A stretch of 64,000 nt of DNA from DTU019 sp050949825 (GTDB lineage: Bacteria; Bacillota; Syntrophomonadia; Syntrophomonadales; Syntrophomonadaceae): contig JBMNGL010000005.1 of NCBI GenBank assembly GCA_050949825.1, positions 1-64,000 on the forward strand, read 5' to 3'. The notes below the pieces were generated by a model that searched no databases, had not been told where the DNA came from, and worked only from the letters and a program-made list of their open reading frames with translations. This document shows positions 45,743 through 55,161 of this stretch, one piece after another (positions within the stretch are counted from its first letter, which is position 1; every line of letters begins with the position of its first letter). Position numbers and translations under genes: made by a program.

Positions 45743-46846
45743 TTATACCCCCTGCTCCGTCACGATTTGAATGCGGTCGTCTTCCTTGAGTTTATTGACA
45801 TTGCTGCTGATAACCACTTGCCCCTCCGCAAGGCCTTGTTTGATTTCCACCCGACCGGCAAAAACCTCCCCGATTTCGACGGCCACCATTTTGACCACAT
45901 CCCCCTGGGGCACGAAAACATAAAACTGCCCCTGTTTTGAAGTCAAGGCTTCCTCAGGAACGCTTAACACCGTTGCCGCCGCCCCGGTATGGATTTTGAC
46001 ATTGGCGAACATACCCGCCCGCAATAGACCATCCGGATTGGGCACTTTTATTTTGGATTGAAACACCCGGGCTTGAGGGTTGGCAGCCGGGTTGATGGAA
46101 GTGAGCGAGCCTTTGAAAATGCGGTCAGCAAATGCATCCACAGTCACCTCTGCGGGTAGTCCCGGTTTTAAATTACTCAGCTCACTTTGACCAATGGGAA
46201 CAATCACATACACCTCGGAAAGGTTGTGCACCTCCATCAACGGTGTACCCTGTGCTACCATCTGTCCCCGGGCTATAGCCCGGTTGGCTACCAGCCCGCT
46301 GATGGGAGAGGATACCCGGGTATAGCCCAGATCTTTTTGCGCATTGCTGAGAGCAGCGCCGGCTGCAGACACATCAGCTTCAGCTGCCGTTAAAGCGGCT
46401 TGAATATCTTCAAAATCCTGGTCTGATACCGCACCGGCCTCATGCAGTTGTTTCAAGCGCTCGTATGAGGCCCGGGTGCTGTTTAATTTGGTCTGCGCCT
46501 GGGTCAAAGCAGCCTCATTTATGGTCACCAGACTGCGATAGGCCTGATCATCGATCTGCACCAGGGTTTGCCCGGCCTGAATCCTGGCGCCGTTGTCCAC
46601 CGGCAAGCTCTCCACAATGCCTGCCACCCGGGCAGTAATCAGGGTTTTTTCAACCGCATCAACCGTGCCCGTAACCTGCAGGATATTTTGCCGGGTCGCC
46701 TTTTCCACCGCGGCGGTTTCTACGGCCTGCACCCCTGCATTAACACTCTCGGCTTCAGGCTGCCCCTGTATTCTATTGATTATGAGTCCCCCTAATGCCA
46801 ATACCAAAACCAGGACCAGCAGCCACAGTTTCCATTTTGAACGCAT
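45743..46846 (-). CDS. RND efflux periplasmic adaptor (membrane fusion protein)
   Basis: 367 residues. N-terminal membrane anchor (LWLLVLVLVLALGGLIINRI), lipoyl half-motifs (ITARVAGIVESLPVDNGARI and VSSPISGLVANRAIARGQMV), a coiled-coil hairpin between them (about residues 110-175) and beta-barrel and membrane-proximal domains. It partners the RND pump just downstream (4-bp gap). No outer-membrane channel gene follows, as expected for a single-membrane cell. Confidence 0.92.
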   Translation of the reverse strand: MRSKWKLWLLVLVLVLALGGLIINRIQGQPEAESVNAGVQAVETAAVEKATRQNILQVTGTVDAVEKTLITARVAGIVESLPVDNGARIQAGQTLVQIDDQAYRSLVTINEAALTQAQTKLNSTRASYERLKQLHEAGAVSDQDFEDIQAALTAAEADVSAAGAALSNAQKDLGYTRVSSPISGLVANRAIARGQMVAQGTPLMEVHNLSEVYVIVPIGQSELSNLKPGLPAEVTVDAFADRIFKGSLTSINPAANPQARVFQSKIKVPNPDGLLRAGMFANVKIHTGAAATVLSVPEEALTSKQGQFYVFVPQGDVVKMVAVEIGEVFAGRVEIKQGLAEGQVVISSNVNKLKEDDRIQIVTEQGV

Positions 46847-47421
46847 TATTCTCTTCCCCCGCTATCGTTGTCTTGCACCAGGATGCCGTACAATACCATG
46901 CTTTTTACACCTTCCAGGGCCTGGATCAGGCCAATGTCATTCTCAGCCAAAAACCTGTAGTCCAGAACCCCGGCAATGGCGTTTTTCACCACCAGATCAA
47001 TAACGGCAGGATGCACCTCACTGCGAATTTCGCCATTTTTAATGCCGTCAGCATATATCTGTATAATTTGATTCCTGGTAATCTGGATAACTTCTTCGCA
47101 CTTGTCCCACAGTTCCGGGAAGAATTGCTGCAGCTCCGCCAGCAGCCGCGTCGGTATCTGTTTGTGATTGGCAGGTGAGGTCAGGGCTTCAAAACGCTTA
47201 CGGAAGCTTTTGTTTAAAGTCATCACTTGATTCTGCTTGTTTAATTCTGCAGCCAGGTAATTGTCCAGGGCATATTCAATAAGCTGATTTTTGCTATTAA
47301 AATATTTGTATACGGTTTTCTTGCTAATACCCAGTTCAGCGGTAATATCATCGATGGTAAACTTGCGCAAACCGAATTTAAGGATTTGATTAATGGCCGA
47401 TTCAGCAATCTTCTCCCGCAC
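46846..47421 (-). CDS. TetR family regulator of the efflux operon
   Basis: 191 residues. HTH at residues about 20-48 (KFTIDDITAELGISKKTVYKYF) in the classic TetR form; the rest is the ligand-binding domain. GTG 47421 follows AAGGAGA. First gene of the operon (1-bp overlap with the adaptor). It probably represses its own operon through the palindrome at 47436-47463. Confidence 0.9.
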   Translation of the reverse strand: MREKIAESAINQILKFGLRKFTIDDITAELGISKKTVYKYFNSKNQLIEYALDNYLAAELNKQNQVMTLNKSFRKRFEALTSPANHKQIPTRLLAELQQFFPELWDKCEEVIQITRNQIIQIYADGIKNGEIRSEVHPAVIDLVVKNAIAGVLDYRFLAENDIGLIQALEGVKSMVLYGILVQDNDSGGRE

Positions 47422-47435
47422 CGTTATCTCCTTTT

Positions 47436-47463
47436 GGAAACTATTTAAGTTTCTTTAGTTTCC
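47436..47463. promoter_or_regulatory. candidate TetR operator
   Basis: GGAAACTA-N12-TAGTTTCC inverted repeat directly downstream of the -10 box and covering the likely transcription start, as in TetR autorepression. Confidence 0.65.
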
Positions 47464-47466
47464 ATT

Positions 47467-47495
47467 AATCTATCACCAGTACTCGGACTTGTCAA
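47467..47495 (-). promoter_or_regulatory. promoter of the tetR-efflux operon
   Basis: Consensus TTGACA (47495-47490), 17-bp spacer and TAGATT (47472-47467) on the minus strand, 46 bases before the tetR start. Confidence 0.8.
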
Positions 47496-47647
47496 TAGGC
47501 AATAATGGTCCCTGATACCAGGTATGAGTTCATTGTTTATGGGGCATGATTTTTCTATGCAGCGCTGCTGATTGATACAGCCAGTAGAGCATTTATAATT
47601 ATTTTGGGGACTTACAGTCCTGAATCGATTTTGGAGGGATTTAAAGA

Positions 47648-47848
47648 TTGATTGGCAAGGTAAAATGGTTTAACGACAGCAAGGGCTTCGGATTTATCGA
47701 AACTGAAACCGGACAGGATGTTTTTGTGCACCAGTCCGCCATTCAAAGCAGTGGTTTCCGCTCTTTGAGTGAAGGGCAAACCGTAGAGTTTGATTTAACC
47801 TCTGGCCCCAAAGGGCAGCAGGCTTCAAACGTGCATATCGTATCCTAA
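47648..47848 (+). CDS. cold-shock domain protein (CspA family)
   Basis: 66 residues: MIGKVKWFNDSKGFGFIETE, then GQDVFVHQSAIQ with RNP1 (KGFGFI) and RNP2 (VFVHQ). A single-domain nucleic-acid chaperone. TTG start with GGAGGG 9 bases upstream. It is followed immediately by a long repeat array. Confidence 0.95.
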   Translation: MIGKVKWFNDSKGFGFIETETGQDVFVHQSAIQSSGFRSLSEGQTVEFDLTSGPKGQQASNVHIVS

Positions 47849-47859
47849 AGCGGAATGAA

Positions 47860-49000
47860 TTATTTCATCCTTAAGGGTAGGCCCGTTTATGTCATCCTTA
47901 AGGAATTATGTCATCCTGAGGGCCAGGCCCGTTTATGTCGTCCTTGAGGGCTACGTCCGTTTATGTTGTCCTTGAGGGCCAGGCCCGAAGGATCTATCGC
48001 GCAGCGAACCATCCCCGGGGGAAGATCCTTCGCTTCGCTCAGGATGACAATGGCGGCTTCGCTCAGGATGACAGTGGCGACTTCGCTCAGGATGACAACA
48101 GCGGGCTAGGGCTAGACTCGTTTATGTCATCCTGAGGGCTAAGCCCGAAGGATCTTTCGCGCAGCGAACCATCCCCGGGGGAAAGATCCTTCGCTTCGCT
48201 CAGGATGACAATGGCGGCTTCGCTCAGGATGACAGTGGCGACTTCGCTCAGGATGACAACAGCGGGCTAGGGCTAGACTCGTTTATGTCATCCTGAGGGC
48301 TAAGCCCGAAGGATCTTTCGCGCAGCGAACCATCCCCGGGGGAAAGATCCTTCGCTTCGCTCAGGATGACAATGGCGGCTTTGCTCAGGATGACAGTGGC
48401 GACTTCGCTCAGGATGACAACAGCGGGCTAGGGCTAGACTCGTTTATGTCATCCTGAGGGCTAAGCCCGAAGGATCTTTCGCGCAGCGAACCATCCCCGG
48501 GGGAAAGATCCTTCGCTTCGCTCAGGATGACAATGGCGGCTTCGCTCAGGATGACAATGGCGGCTTCGCTCAGGATGACAGTGGCGACTTCGCTCAGGAT
48601 GACAACAGCGGGCTAGGGCTAGACTCGTTTATGTCATCCTGAGGGCTAAGCCCGAAGGATCTATCGCGCAGCGAACCATCCCCGGGGGAAAGATCCTTCG
48701 CTTCGCTCAGGATGCGTTTATGTCATCCTGAGGGCTAAGCCCGAAGGATCTTTCGCGCAGCGAACCATCCCCGGGGGAAAGATCCTTCGCTTCGCTCAGG
48801 ATGACAATGGCGGCTTCGCTCAGGATGACAGTGGCGACTTCGCTCAGGATGACAACAGCGGGCTAGGGCTAGACTCGTTTATGTCATCCTGAGGGCTAAG
48901 CCCGAAGGATCTTTCGCGCAGCGAACCATCCCCGGGGGAAAGATCCTTCGCTTCGCTCAGGATGACAATGGCGGCTTCGCTCAGGATGACAACAATACGA
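47860..49000. repeat. tandem array, 161-bp unit, about five copies plus partial ones
   Basis: The unit holds GTCATCCTGAGGGCTAAGCC..CGAAGGATCTTTCGCG, then CGAACCATCCCCGGGGGAAA..GATCCTTCGCTTCGCTCAGG, then short GGATGACA-ATGGCGGCTTCGCTCA repeats and GGGCTAGGGCTAGACTCG. The last motif ends at 48120, 48281, 48442, 48627 and 48877: spacings 161, 161, 185 (one extra 24-bp subunit) and 250 (a partial extra unit). The first, diverged copy is at 47880-47990. Nearly identical copies point to recent amplification. Confidence 0.92.
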
Positions 49001-49044
49001 TTCGAACCGTTATACTGACTCCGTAAAAGATCCAGTCGCCTTGT

Positions 49045-49075
49045 AAAAAGCAGGGGAACATACCCCTGCTTTCCT
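49045..49075 (-). terminator. terminator after the copper ATPase
   Basis: On the minus strand AAGCAGGGG and CCCCTGCTT form a 9-bp stem followed by TTTTT, about 28 bases after the copA stop. Confidence 0.85.
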
Positions 49076-49102
49076 CATGCCAGCCGAAATCCTCTGCCAG
49101 CT

Positions 49103-51526
49103 CTAGGCAGGATTAAAACGGCGCAGGCTAAGGGAGTTGGTTACTACCGAAACCGAACTGAAAGCCATGGCCGCACCAGCGATTATAGGATTTAAAAACC
49201 CCAGGGCGGCAAAAGGAATGCCAATAATATTGTAGATAAAAGCCCAGAACAGGTTTTGCTTGATCTTGCGCATGGTTTGACGTGATAGCTTGAGGGCTGC
49301 CGGGATAGTCTGCAAGTCGCCTCTCATCAGGGTAATATCAGCCGCTGCCATGGCTACGTCTGTGCCGGTTCCCATGGCCATTCCGATATCCGCCCGGGCC
49401 AAAGCGGGAGCATCATTAATGCCATCTCCCACCATGGCTACAGTTTTTCCTGATTTCTGTAGTTTTTCAATCTCTTCTGCTTTATGTTCAGGCAAGACCT
49501 CGGCTAAAACCCGGGTGATGCCTACCTGATGGGCAATGGCCTGTGCTGTCTGCTCATTATCACCGGTTATCATGTATACCGTAAGGCCCATACGCTGTAA
49601 TTCCTCAATCGCCTGGGACGATGTCTCCTTAATAGTATCAGCTACGGCCAGGATTGCGGCCAGGCTACCCTCCAACGCCATGAGCATGGCGGTTTTGCCC
49701 TGTCTTTCCAGTTCATTGAGCAGTTTCTCCACCTCTTCTGTGGCAATGTTCTGCTGTTTCATAAGTTTGCGTGTTCCAATAAATATCTCCTTGGAATCGA
49801 CAGCCGCTCTAACCCCCTGCCCGGGCAAGGCCTCAAATAAATCGGGGTCTAAAAGCCGCTCATAATGCTCCCTGGCCTTATTGACAATGGCTTGCGCCAG
49901 CGGATGCTCAGAATTCTTCTCCACCCGTGCCGCCAGCAACAGCAAATCCCTCTCTTCCCTGTCCACCAGGGGTATTATATCTGTAAGCTCAGGTTGGCCT
50001 TTGGTAATGGTGCCGGTTTTGTCCAAAACCACCGCATTAACCCGGTAGGCCATTTCCAGGAATTCCCCGCCCTTAATCAAGATGCCGTTTTCAGCACCTT
50101 TGCCGGTGCCAACCATTATGGCAGTGGGGGTAGCCAGCCCCAGGGCACAGGGGCAGGCAATTACCAATACCGAAACAGCACTTATCAGTGCTTTGTCTAG
50201 CCCCGCTCCGCTCAGCAGCCACAAACCAAAGGTAAACAGAGCAATTACTAAAACCACCGGCACAAAAACCCCGGCTACCTGGTCAGCAATCTTTTGGATG
50301 GGGGCTTTGGAGCCCTGAGCCTCTTCCACCAGCTTGATAATCTGTGCCAGGACGGTTTCAGAACCTACCCGGGTGGCCTGGAATTTGAATGTCCCGAACC
50401 TGTTGATGGTAGCGCCGAAAACATTATCACCAGTCCGTTTGTCAACAGGCAGGCTTTCCCCGGTGAGCATGGATTCATCCAGGGCCGATTCACCGCCGAT
50501 TATTACGCCATCCACCGGCACCTTTTCTCCCGGCCGCACCACAATCACTTCGCCGATAGCAACTTCCTCAATGGGAACATCAATTTCACCTTCATCCCTG
50601 ATTACCCGCGCTGTTTTAGCCTGTAAACGGGCCAGTTTTTTAATGGCTTCCGAGGTCCTGCCTTTGGCCAAGGCCTCCAGGTATTTGCCCAATAGTATTA
50701 AAGTAATAATGATAGCGGCGGCTTCAAAATAGAGGTGCTTCATCTCACCGGGAGTAACGGTTTGGTAGAAGATGTTATAAAGACTGAAGAGGTACGCTGC
50801 CGAGGTGCCCAGGGCAATCAAAACATCCATATTGGCAGTGTGGGAGCGCAGCGCATAATAAGACTGTCTGTAGAAGCGGGCCCCAATAATGAATTGCACC
50901 GGGGTTGCAACCGCCAGTTGGAAATATTCATTGTGCAGCAGGCTCAGCAAGGGATGGTGTACCCGGAATACACTTAAAAGCATGGCCACAATCAAAGGGG
51001 AGCTGAGCAGGGCAGCAGCTAGCAGATATGCACGCAGGCTGCGGATTTCTCTTTCCTTATGCTCCTGGTCCAGATCAATACTGAATTCCTGCAAGGGCCG
51101 GGCCTCATAACCCAAAGCAGTGATGGCGGCAATCATGGCGGTGGGTTTGATTTGCCCCGGCTCATAGTCAACGCTGGCCCGCTCAGTGCTCAAGTTGACA
51201 TTGACCTGCTCCACCCCTTGCAGGGACTGTAATTTTTTTTCAATTCGAGCCGAGCAGGCTGCACAGCTCATACCGCTGATCTGCAAATCCACAGAGGCTC
51301 GCCTTTCGGTCTGTGCCGGCAGCACCTCATAACCCAGCCCGGTGATGATCTCCTCCAAATCTTGCGGTTTAACCTGCTGGTCATCATATTCCACGGTGGC
51401 CTTTTCCACCGCCAGGTTGACATGGGCCGATTGCACCCCGGGCTGCTTTTGCAAACTTTTTTCTATCCTGGCGGCACAGGCCGCACAGCTCATGCCTGAT
51501 ATCTGCAGGGATTTTTTTTGTATCAT
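49103..51526 (-). CDS. copA: copper-translocating P1B-type ATPase
   Basis: 807 residues from ATG 51526 (GGGAGG 6 bases upstream; an upstream in-frame ATG at 51547 lacks a site). Two N-terminal heavy-metal-associated domains, each with GMSCAAC (about residues 14 and 80). Eight membrane helices include the ion-site CPC in VIACPCALGLATPTA. The phosphorylated aspartate is in DKTGTITKGQPE, with MLTGESLPV (actuator) and MVGDGINDAPALARADIG (nucleotide domain, HP motif SEHPLAQAI). It exports Cu+. No CopZ or CsoR gene is next to it. Confidence 0.96.
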   Translation of the reverse strand: MIQKKSLQISGMSCAACAARIEKSLQKQPGVQSAHVNLAVEKATVEYDDQQVKPQDLEEIITGLGYEVLPAQTERRASVDLQISGMSCAACSARIEKKLQSLQGVEQVNVNLSTERASVDYEPGQIKPTAMIAAITALGYEARPLQEFSIDLDQEHKEREIRSLRAYLLAAALLSSPLIVAMLLSVFRVHHPLLSLLHNEYFQLAVATPVQFIIGARFYRQSYYALRSHTANMDVLIALGTSAAYLFSLYNIFYQTVTPGEMKHLYFEAAAIIITLILLGKYLEALAKGRTSEAIKKLARLQAKTARVIRDEGEIDVPIEEVAIGEVIVVRPGEKVPVDGVIIGGESALDESMLTGESLPVDKRTGDNVFGATINRFGTFKFQATRVGSETVLAQIIKLVEEAQGSKAPIQKIADQVAGVFVPVVLVIALFTFGLWLLSGAGLDKALISAVSVLVIACPCALGLATPTAIMVGTGKGAENGILIKGGEFLEMAYRVNAVVLDKTGTITKGQPELTDIIPLVDREERDLLLLAARVEKNSEHPLAQAIVNKAREHYERLLDPDLFEALPGQGVRAAVDSKEIFIGTRKLMKQQNIATEEVEKLLNELERQGKTAMLMALEGSLAAILAVADTIKETSSQAIEELQRMGLTVYMITGDNEQTAQAIAHQVGITRVLAEVLPEHKAEEIEKLQKSGKTVAMVGDGINDAPALARADIGMAMGTGTDVAMAAADITLMRGDLQTIPAALKLSRQTMRKIKQNLFWAFIYNIIGIPFAALGFLNPIIAGAAMAFSSVSVVTNSLSLRRFNPA

Positions 51527-51736
51527 CGCTGGCCTCCCAGTTCGCATTGTTACAACGGTTATACCAGATTTATCCCAGGCTCAGGAACCATATTGTCATC
51601 ATTATACCTGTATCCTCCCAGAACGTTTACCACCAATATTGTCTGCAATGCAAACCAAATTGAACCGGGTTAATGCCAAAAAAGGCTGCCCCCAAGGGAT
51701 AGCCTCTTATTAAAAGCCCCTCTATACAGTTTTTCC

Positions 51737-52246
51737 ACTCACCCGGCAGGAGTTGCTCCTGCGCAGTAAAAGGGGATAAAGGCGAACGGAATCTACGCCG
51801 CTCCCAGTCAAGTCAAGCCCTTTTTGAAATCAATATATGCTGCTCAACCACGCAAGGGAGACCGGACCTTTTACGGAGCCGGTGCAACGACTGCGGTGCA
51901 AACCACTCACCCCGGCAGGAGTTGCTCCTGCGCAGTAAAAGGGGATAAAGGCGAACGGAATCTGCGCCGTTCCCAGTCAAGTCAAGCCCTTTTTGAAATC
52001 AATATATGCTGCTCAGCCACGCAAGGGAGACCGGACCTTTTACGGAGCCGGTGCAACGACTGCGGTGCAAACCACTCACCCGGCAGGAGTTGCTCCTGCG
52101 CAGTAAAAGGGGATAAAGGCGAACGGAATCTACGCCGCTCCCAGTCAAGTCAAGCCCTTTTTGAAATCAATATATGCTGCTCAGACCACGCAAGGGAGAC
52201 CGGACCTTTTACGGAGCCGGTGCAACGACTGCGGTGCAAACCACTG
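51737..52246. repeat. three direct tandem copies of a 169-bp unit
   Basis: Units start near 51737, 51906 and 52076. Each holds a hairpin (GGCAGGAG-TT-GCTCCTGC), AAAGGGGATAAAGGCGAACG, a TCAAGTCAAGCCCTTTTTG segment, ATCAATATATGCTGCTCA and GGTGCAACGACTGCGGTGC. Copies differ at only a few bases. A frame runs through all three, but its translation just repeats and has no family, so I treat it as non-coding. It is unrelated to the CCTGAG repeat family. Confidence 0.88.
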
Positions 52247-52280
52247 AAAACGTGTAAAAACGCCTTCTCCTCAACACGGT

Positions 52281-52853
52281 TTATTCTATGGTGAAATCGG
52301 CGCTGGCTCTGACTGCGCTATTGACCATAAATACCAATTTATATTTGCCAGGCTGCTTAAATGATATGGTAGCCCAATCAGATGACAGGGCAGGATTGAC
52401 GGTAATGGAATATTTATTTAATATTTCACCGCTGGGAACTGCTTCATACTGCAGCAGGATGCTTTCCACCCCAAAGGGCATGCCATTGTCAAAGCGGTAA
52501 TAGAATTTTTCACCCGCTTTAAACGTATTGTCCAGATCAGTAATCTGATTGGTCTTTTCATCGTGAACGCGGCCCAACACCAGGGCAGCCTGGCTGGAAA
52601 CCTCTCCATTGCCGGAAACGGAAGCATTGTCCTTAACCGCGGGTACAACTGCCGGGGCCGGGGAAGCATTTTTACCTGCTGCCGGCGGCGGTTCCGGGGT
52701 ATTGACAGGAGAATCCGGTGGCGCTGCTACATCCGATACTACCGGGGGCACGGCTGGCTCCGGAGCTGCCTGTTGTTGGGGGGTGCAGCCTGCCATCCCC
52801 ATCAGAAGGCACAACAGCAACATAATTATCGTCCTTTTTTTCAACTTTTGCAC
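52281..52853 (-). CDS. small lipoprotein, function unknown
   Basis: 190 residues from GTG 52853 (AGAGGGAAAG upstream; TTG 52844 is an alternative). Signal peptide TIIMLLLCLLMGMAGC with the lipobox cysteine, a proline/alanine-rich linker (about residues 25-75), then a C-terminal beta-rich domain (QITDLDNTFKAGEKFYYRF to AVRASADFTIE) resembling a small Ig-like fold. No family recognised. An open frame continues upstream to 53108 but shows no start signals or family-like sequence. Confidence 0.72.
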   Translation of the reverse strand: MQKLKKRTIIMLLLCLLMGMAGCTPQQQAAPEPAVPPVVSDVAAPPDSPVNTPEPPPAAGKNASPAPAVVPAVKDNASVSGNGEVSSQAALVLGRVHDEKTNQITDLDNTFKAGEKFYYRFDNGMPFGVESILLQYEAVPSGEILNKYSITVNPALSSDWATISFKQPGKYKLVFMVNSAVRASADFTIE

Positions 52854-53436
52854 TTCTTTCCCTCTCTTTCCCTTGGCATAATGGCTTCTCCCCTGAGATA
52901 TTGCGGTTCTCACCATTGAGTGCGCATTGGACACCAATACTCCTGTAAGGATGAATGAAACGCATTCCGCTTCCAGGCCATCAGCAGTTTGGGGGACAAA
53001 GGCCCGCAGACGAGTCGAGAACTTGCTCGCATCCTCCATTTTAAGCAGCGGCCTGGCGATTTTGGTAATTGTTACATACCCTGACATCCTTTTTCCCGCA
53101 TCGGGCATATAATTTTAGACGCTAAAATATCAGAACACGATTCGACAAATGCCTCTTATTATCCTCTAAAGCCTATATTTACATTACTTCATTTATACGA
53201 TTATTATATACAATTATGGTGGCACAAGGGGTCAGACTATCTGTTTTTTCCCCTTGGCCAGGTGCAAACATATGGTAAATGCCATGTCCTGAAAATGTGC
53301 TATTTTTCACTTGTGTTCGCATAACATTGTCGACAAAGTAAAGGGTTGAGGCAGGTATTTTTGGATAAATCACGAATTTATATTAACTGGAGACAGACAT
53401 CGGAAGGCATATGCCACTGGTGTCCTTATTGCTGTG
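52854..53436. other. intergenic region before the formate operon
   Basis: About 580 bases. The stretch 53110-53430 is AT-rich and should carry the fdh operon promoter, but no single promoter stands out. A GGCACAAGGGGTCAGAC fragment at 53221 resembles the short ACAAGGGGAC elements. Confidence 0.45.
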
Positions 53437-53451
53437 AAAGGAGGTGGAAAG

Positions 53452-53898
53452 GTGGCTACCATCCAGGACATTATCACATCGTACCAGAACAAACCGGGGG
53501 GGATTATTGAAGCCTACCATGCCGTACAGAGGGAATTCAATTATCTTCCCGAGGAGGCCGTGGAAACCGCTGCGCGTGTGTTTGGGATTTCCGCTGCCCA
53601 GGCGTTCGGTGTGGCAACATTTTATTCCTATCTCTCTGTAGAAAAGCGCGGTAAGTATATCATTCGCATGTGTGAAAGCGCACCATGTCATATCGCCGGT
53701 GCAGATATTCTTATCAAGGCTTTTGAAGATGCACTGGGGATTGAGGTGGGTCAAACAACTGCAGACGGCAAATTCACCCTGGAACTCACCGAATGCGTGG
53801 GACAATGCCAGGGCACTCCAGTAATTACCATTAATAGTATCCCCTATGTTGACATGAACCCGGAACAGGTGCCAGCGGTGCTAGCCCTGTGCAAGTAA
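53452..53898 (+). CDS. NuoE-like [2Fe-2S] subunit of NAD-linked formate dehydrogenase
   Basis: 148 residues from GTG 53452, 6 bases after AAAGGAGGT. Thioredoxin-like [2Fe-2S] ferredoxin with four ligand cysteines in MCESAPCH and ECVGQCQGTP. Homologous to the 24-kDa subunit of complex I and to HydC-type subunits. It shuttles electrons near the FMN of the NuoF-like partner. First gene of the operon. Confidence 0.92.
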   Translation: MATIQDIITSYQNKPGGIIEAYHAVQREFNYLPEEAVETAARVFGISAAQAFGVATFYSYLSVEKRGKYIIRMCESAPCHIAGADILIKAFEDALGIEVGQTTADGKFTLELTECVGQCQGTPVITINSIPYVDMNPEQVPAVLALCK

Positions 53899-53922
53899 TC
53901 CTATTAGAAAGGAGGTAAGAAA

Positions 53923-55143
53923 ATGAGTGCAGAAATGCGCATTGTTTTGCGCAACGCCGATCAAATCGATCCAGAACGCATTGAGGATTATTTGCAAGTC
54001 GGCGGCTACCAGGCGCTGCAAAAAGCTCAGGCCATGTCCCGTCAGGATTTGATTGCTGAAGTTAAAAAATCCAATCTCAGGGGGCGCGGCGGAGCAGGTT
54101 TTAACGCAGGTATGAAATGGAGCTTTGTGCCTGACGCCCCGGTTAAATACGTAGTCTGTAACCTGGACGAAGGCGAACCGGGAACCTATAAGGATCGCAC
54201 CATCATTGAGAAAGATCCCCAGCGCTTGCTGGAAGGGATGGCTATTTGTGGTCATGCCATCGATTCCAAACAAGGTTATATCTACTGCAGAGGGGAGTAT
54301 CCCTATGTGGTGGACTTGCTGCGCCGGGCTATAGAGCAAGCCCGTCAAGCGGGAGTACTGGGAGATTTTGATATTGAAGTCCGTATGGGTGCAGGTGCCT
54401 ATGTATGCGGCGAAGAAACCGCATTGATCGAATCAATTGAAGGTCACCGCGGTGAACCACGGTTTAAACCGCCGTTTCCCGGCGTATCCGGTTTGTGGGC
54501 CAAACCAACCGTTGTCAATAATGTTGAAACCTTTGCCAATCTTCCCGACATCGTCATGAAAGGCGGAGAATGGTATGCTGCCATTGGCAGTCCCAGTTAT
54601 CCGGGCACCAAAGTGTTGACCCTGACCGGTGACGTGGTCAACAGGATTCCGATTGAAGTGCCGACCAATACCACCATCCGCGAAGTCATCTTCGATTTTG
54701 GCGGCGGGATTCGGAACGGCAAGAAATTTAAAGCGGTTCAGATCGGTGGAACTTCGGGCGGATTCATTCCCGAGTCTTTGCTGGACACACCCATCGATGC
54801 CGATTCCATGCGCAATATCGGAGCAACCCTGGGAACCGGGGCTGTTTTGGTCATGGATGAGACGCGCGACATTGTTGATATCGTAACCAGGATCGCCAAA
54901 TTCTTTGAACATGAATCCTGTGGAAAATGCAATCCCTGTCGGGAAGGCACCTTCCGCGCTTACGAAATAATGAAGAAAATAAATCAGGGGCAAGCAGCCT
55001 CTAAAGATCTGGATAACCTGGCATTGTTATCCCGTGTAATGCAAAAGGCGTGCCTGTGCGGACTGGGGCAAGCAGCCCCGGGACCGATTGTAACCACCAT
55101 GGAGCATTTTAACGAGGAATACCAGGCCAGACTGCAACTCTAA
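53923..55143 (+). CDS. NuoF-like NAD(H)/FMN subunit of formate dehydrogenase
   Basis: 406 residues. FMN/NAD motifs LRGRGGAGFNAGMKW, NLDEGEPGTYKDR and GAGAYVCGEETALIESIEG; the [4Fe-4S] site is in ESCGKCNPCREG with a further cysteine near KACLCGLG. Length equals plain NuoF: it lacks the N-terminal [2Fe-2S] domain and the C-terminal two-[4Fe-4S] domain of the HydB type. This favours a simple NAD-reducing or NADH-oxidising role, although confurcation cannot be excluded. AGGAGGT precedes ATG. Confidence 0.93.
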   Translation: MSAEMRIVLRNADQIDPERIEDYLQVGGYQALQKAQAMSRQDLIAEVKKSNLRGRGGAGFNAGMKWSFVPDAPVKYVVCNLDEGEPGTYKDRTIIEKDPQRLLEGMAICGHAIDSKQGYIYCRGEYPYVVDLLRRAIEQARQAGVLGDFDIEVRMGAGAYVCGEETALIESIEGHRGEPRFKPPFPGVSGLWAKPTVVNNVETFANLPDIVMKGGEWYAAIGSPSYPGTKVLTLTGDVVNRIPIEVPTNTTIREVIFDFGGGIRNGKKFKAVQIGGTSGGFIPESLLDTPIDADSMRNIGATLGTGAVLVMDETRDIVDIVTRIAKFFEHESCGKCNPCREGTFRAYEIMKKINQGQAASKDLDNLALLSRVMQKACLCGLGQAAPGPIVTTMEHFNEEYQARLQL

Positions 55144-55161
55144 CGGAAAGGAGGAAAAGCA

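Noticed and set aside
51824..52294. 156-codon frame across the 169-bp repeats as a repeat protein
   Set aside because: The protein repeats are imposed by DNA repeats whose period (169-170) is not a steady multiple of three, and it lacks a ribosome site and family resemblance.
52854..53108. N-terminal extension of the lipoprotein
   Set aside because: The signal peptide and lipobox begin after GTG 52853, so an 85-residue extension would block export.
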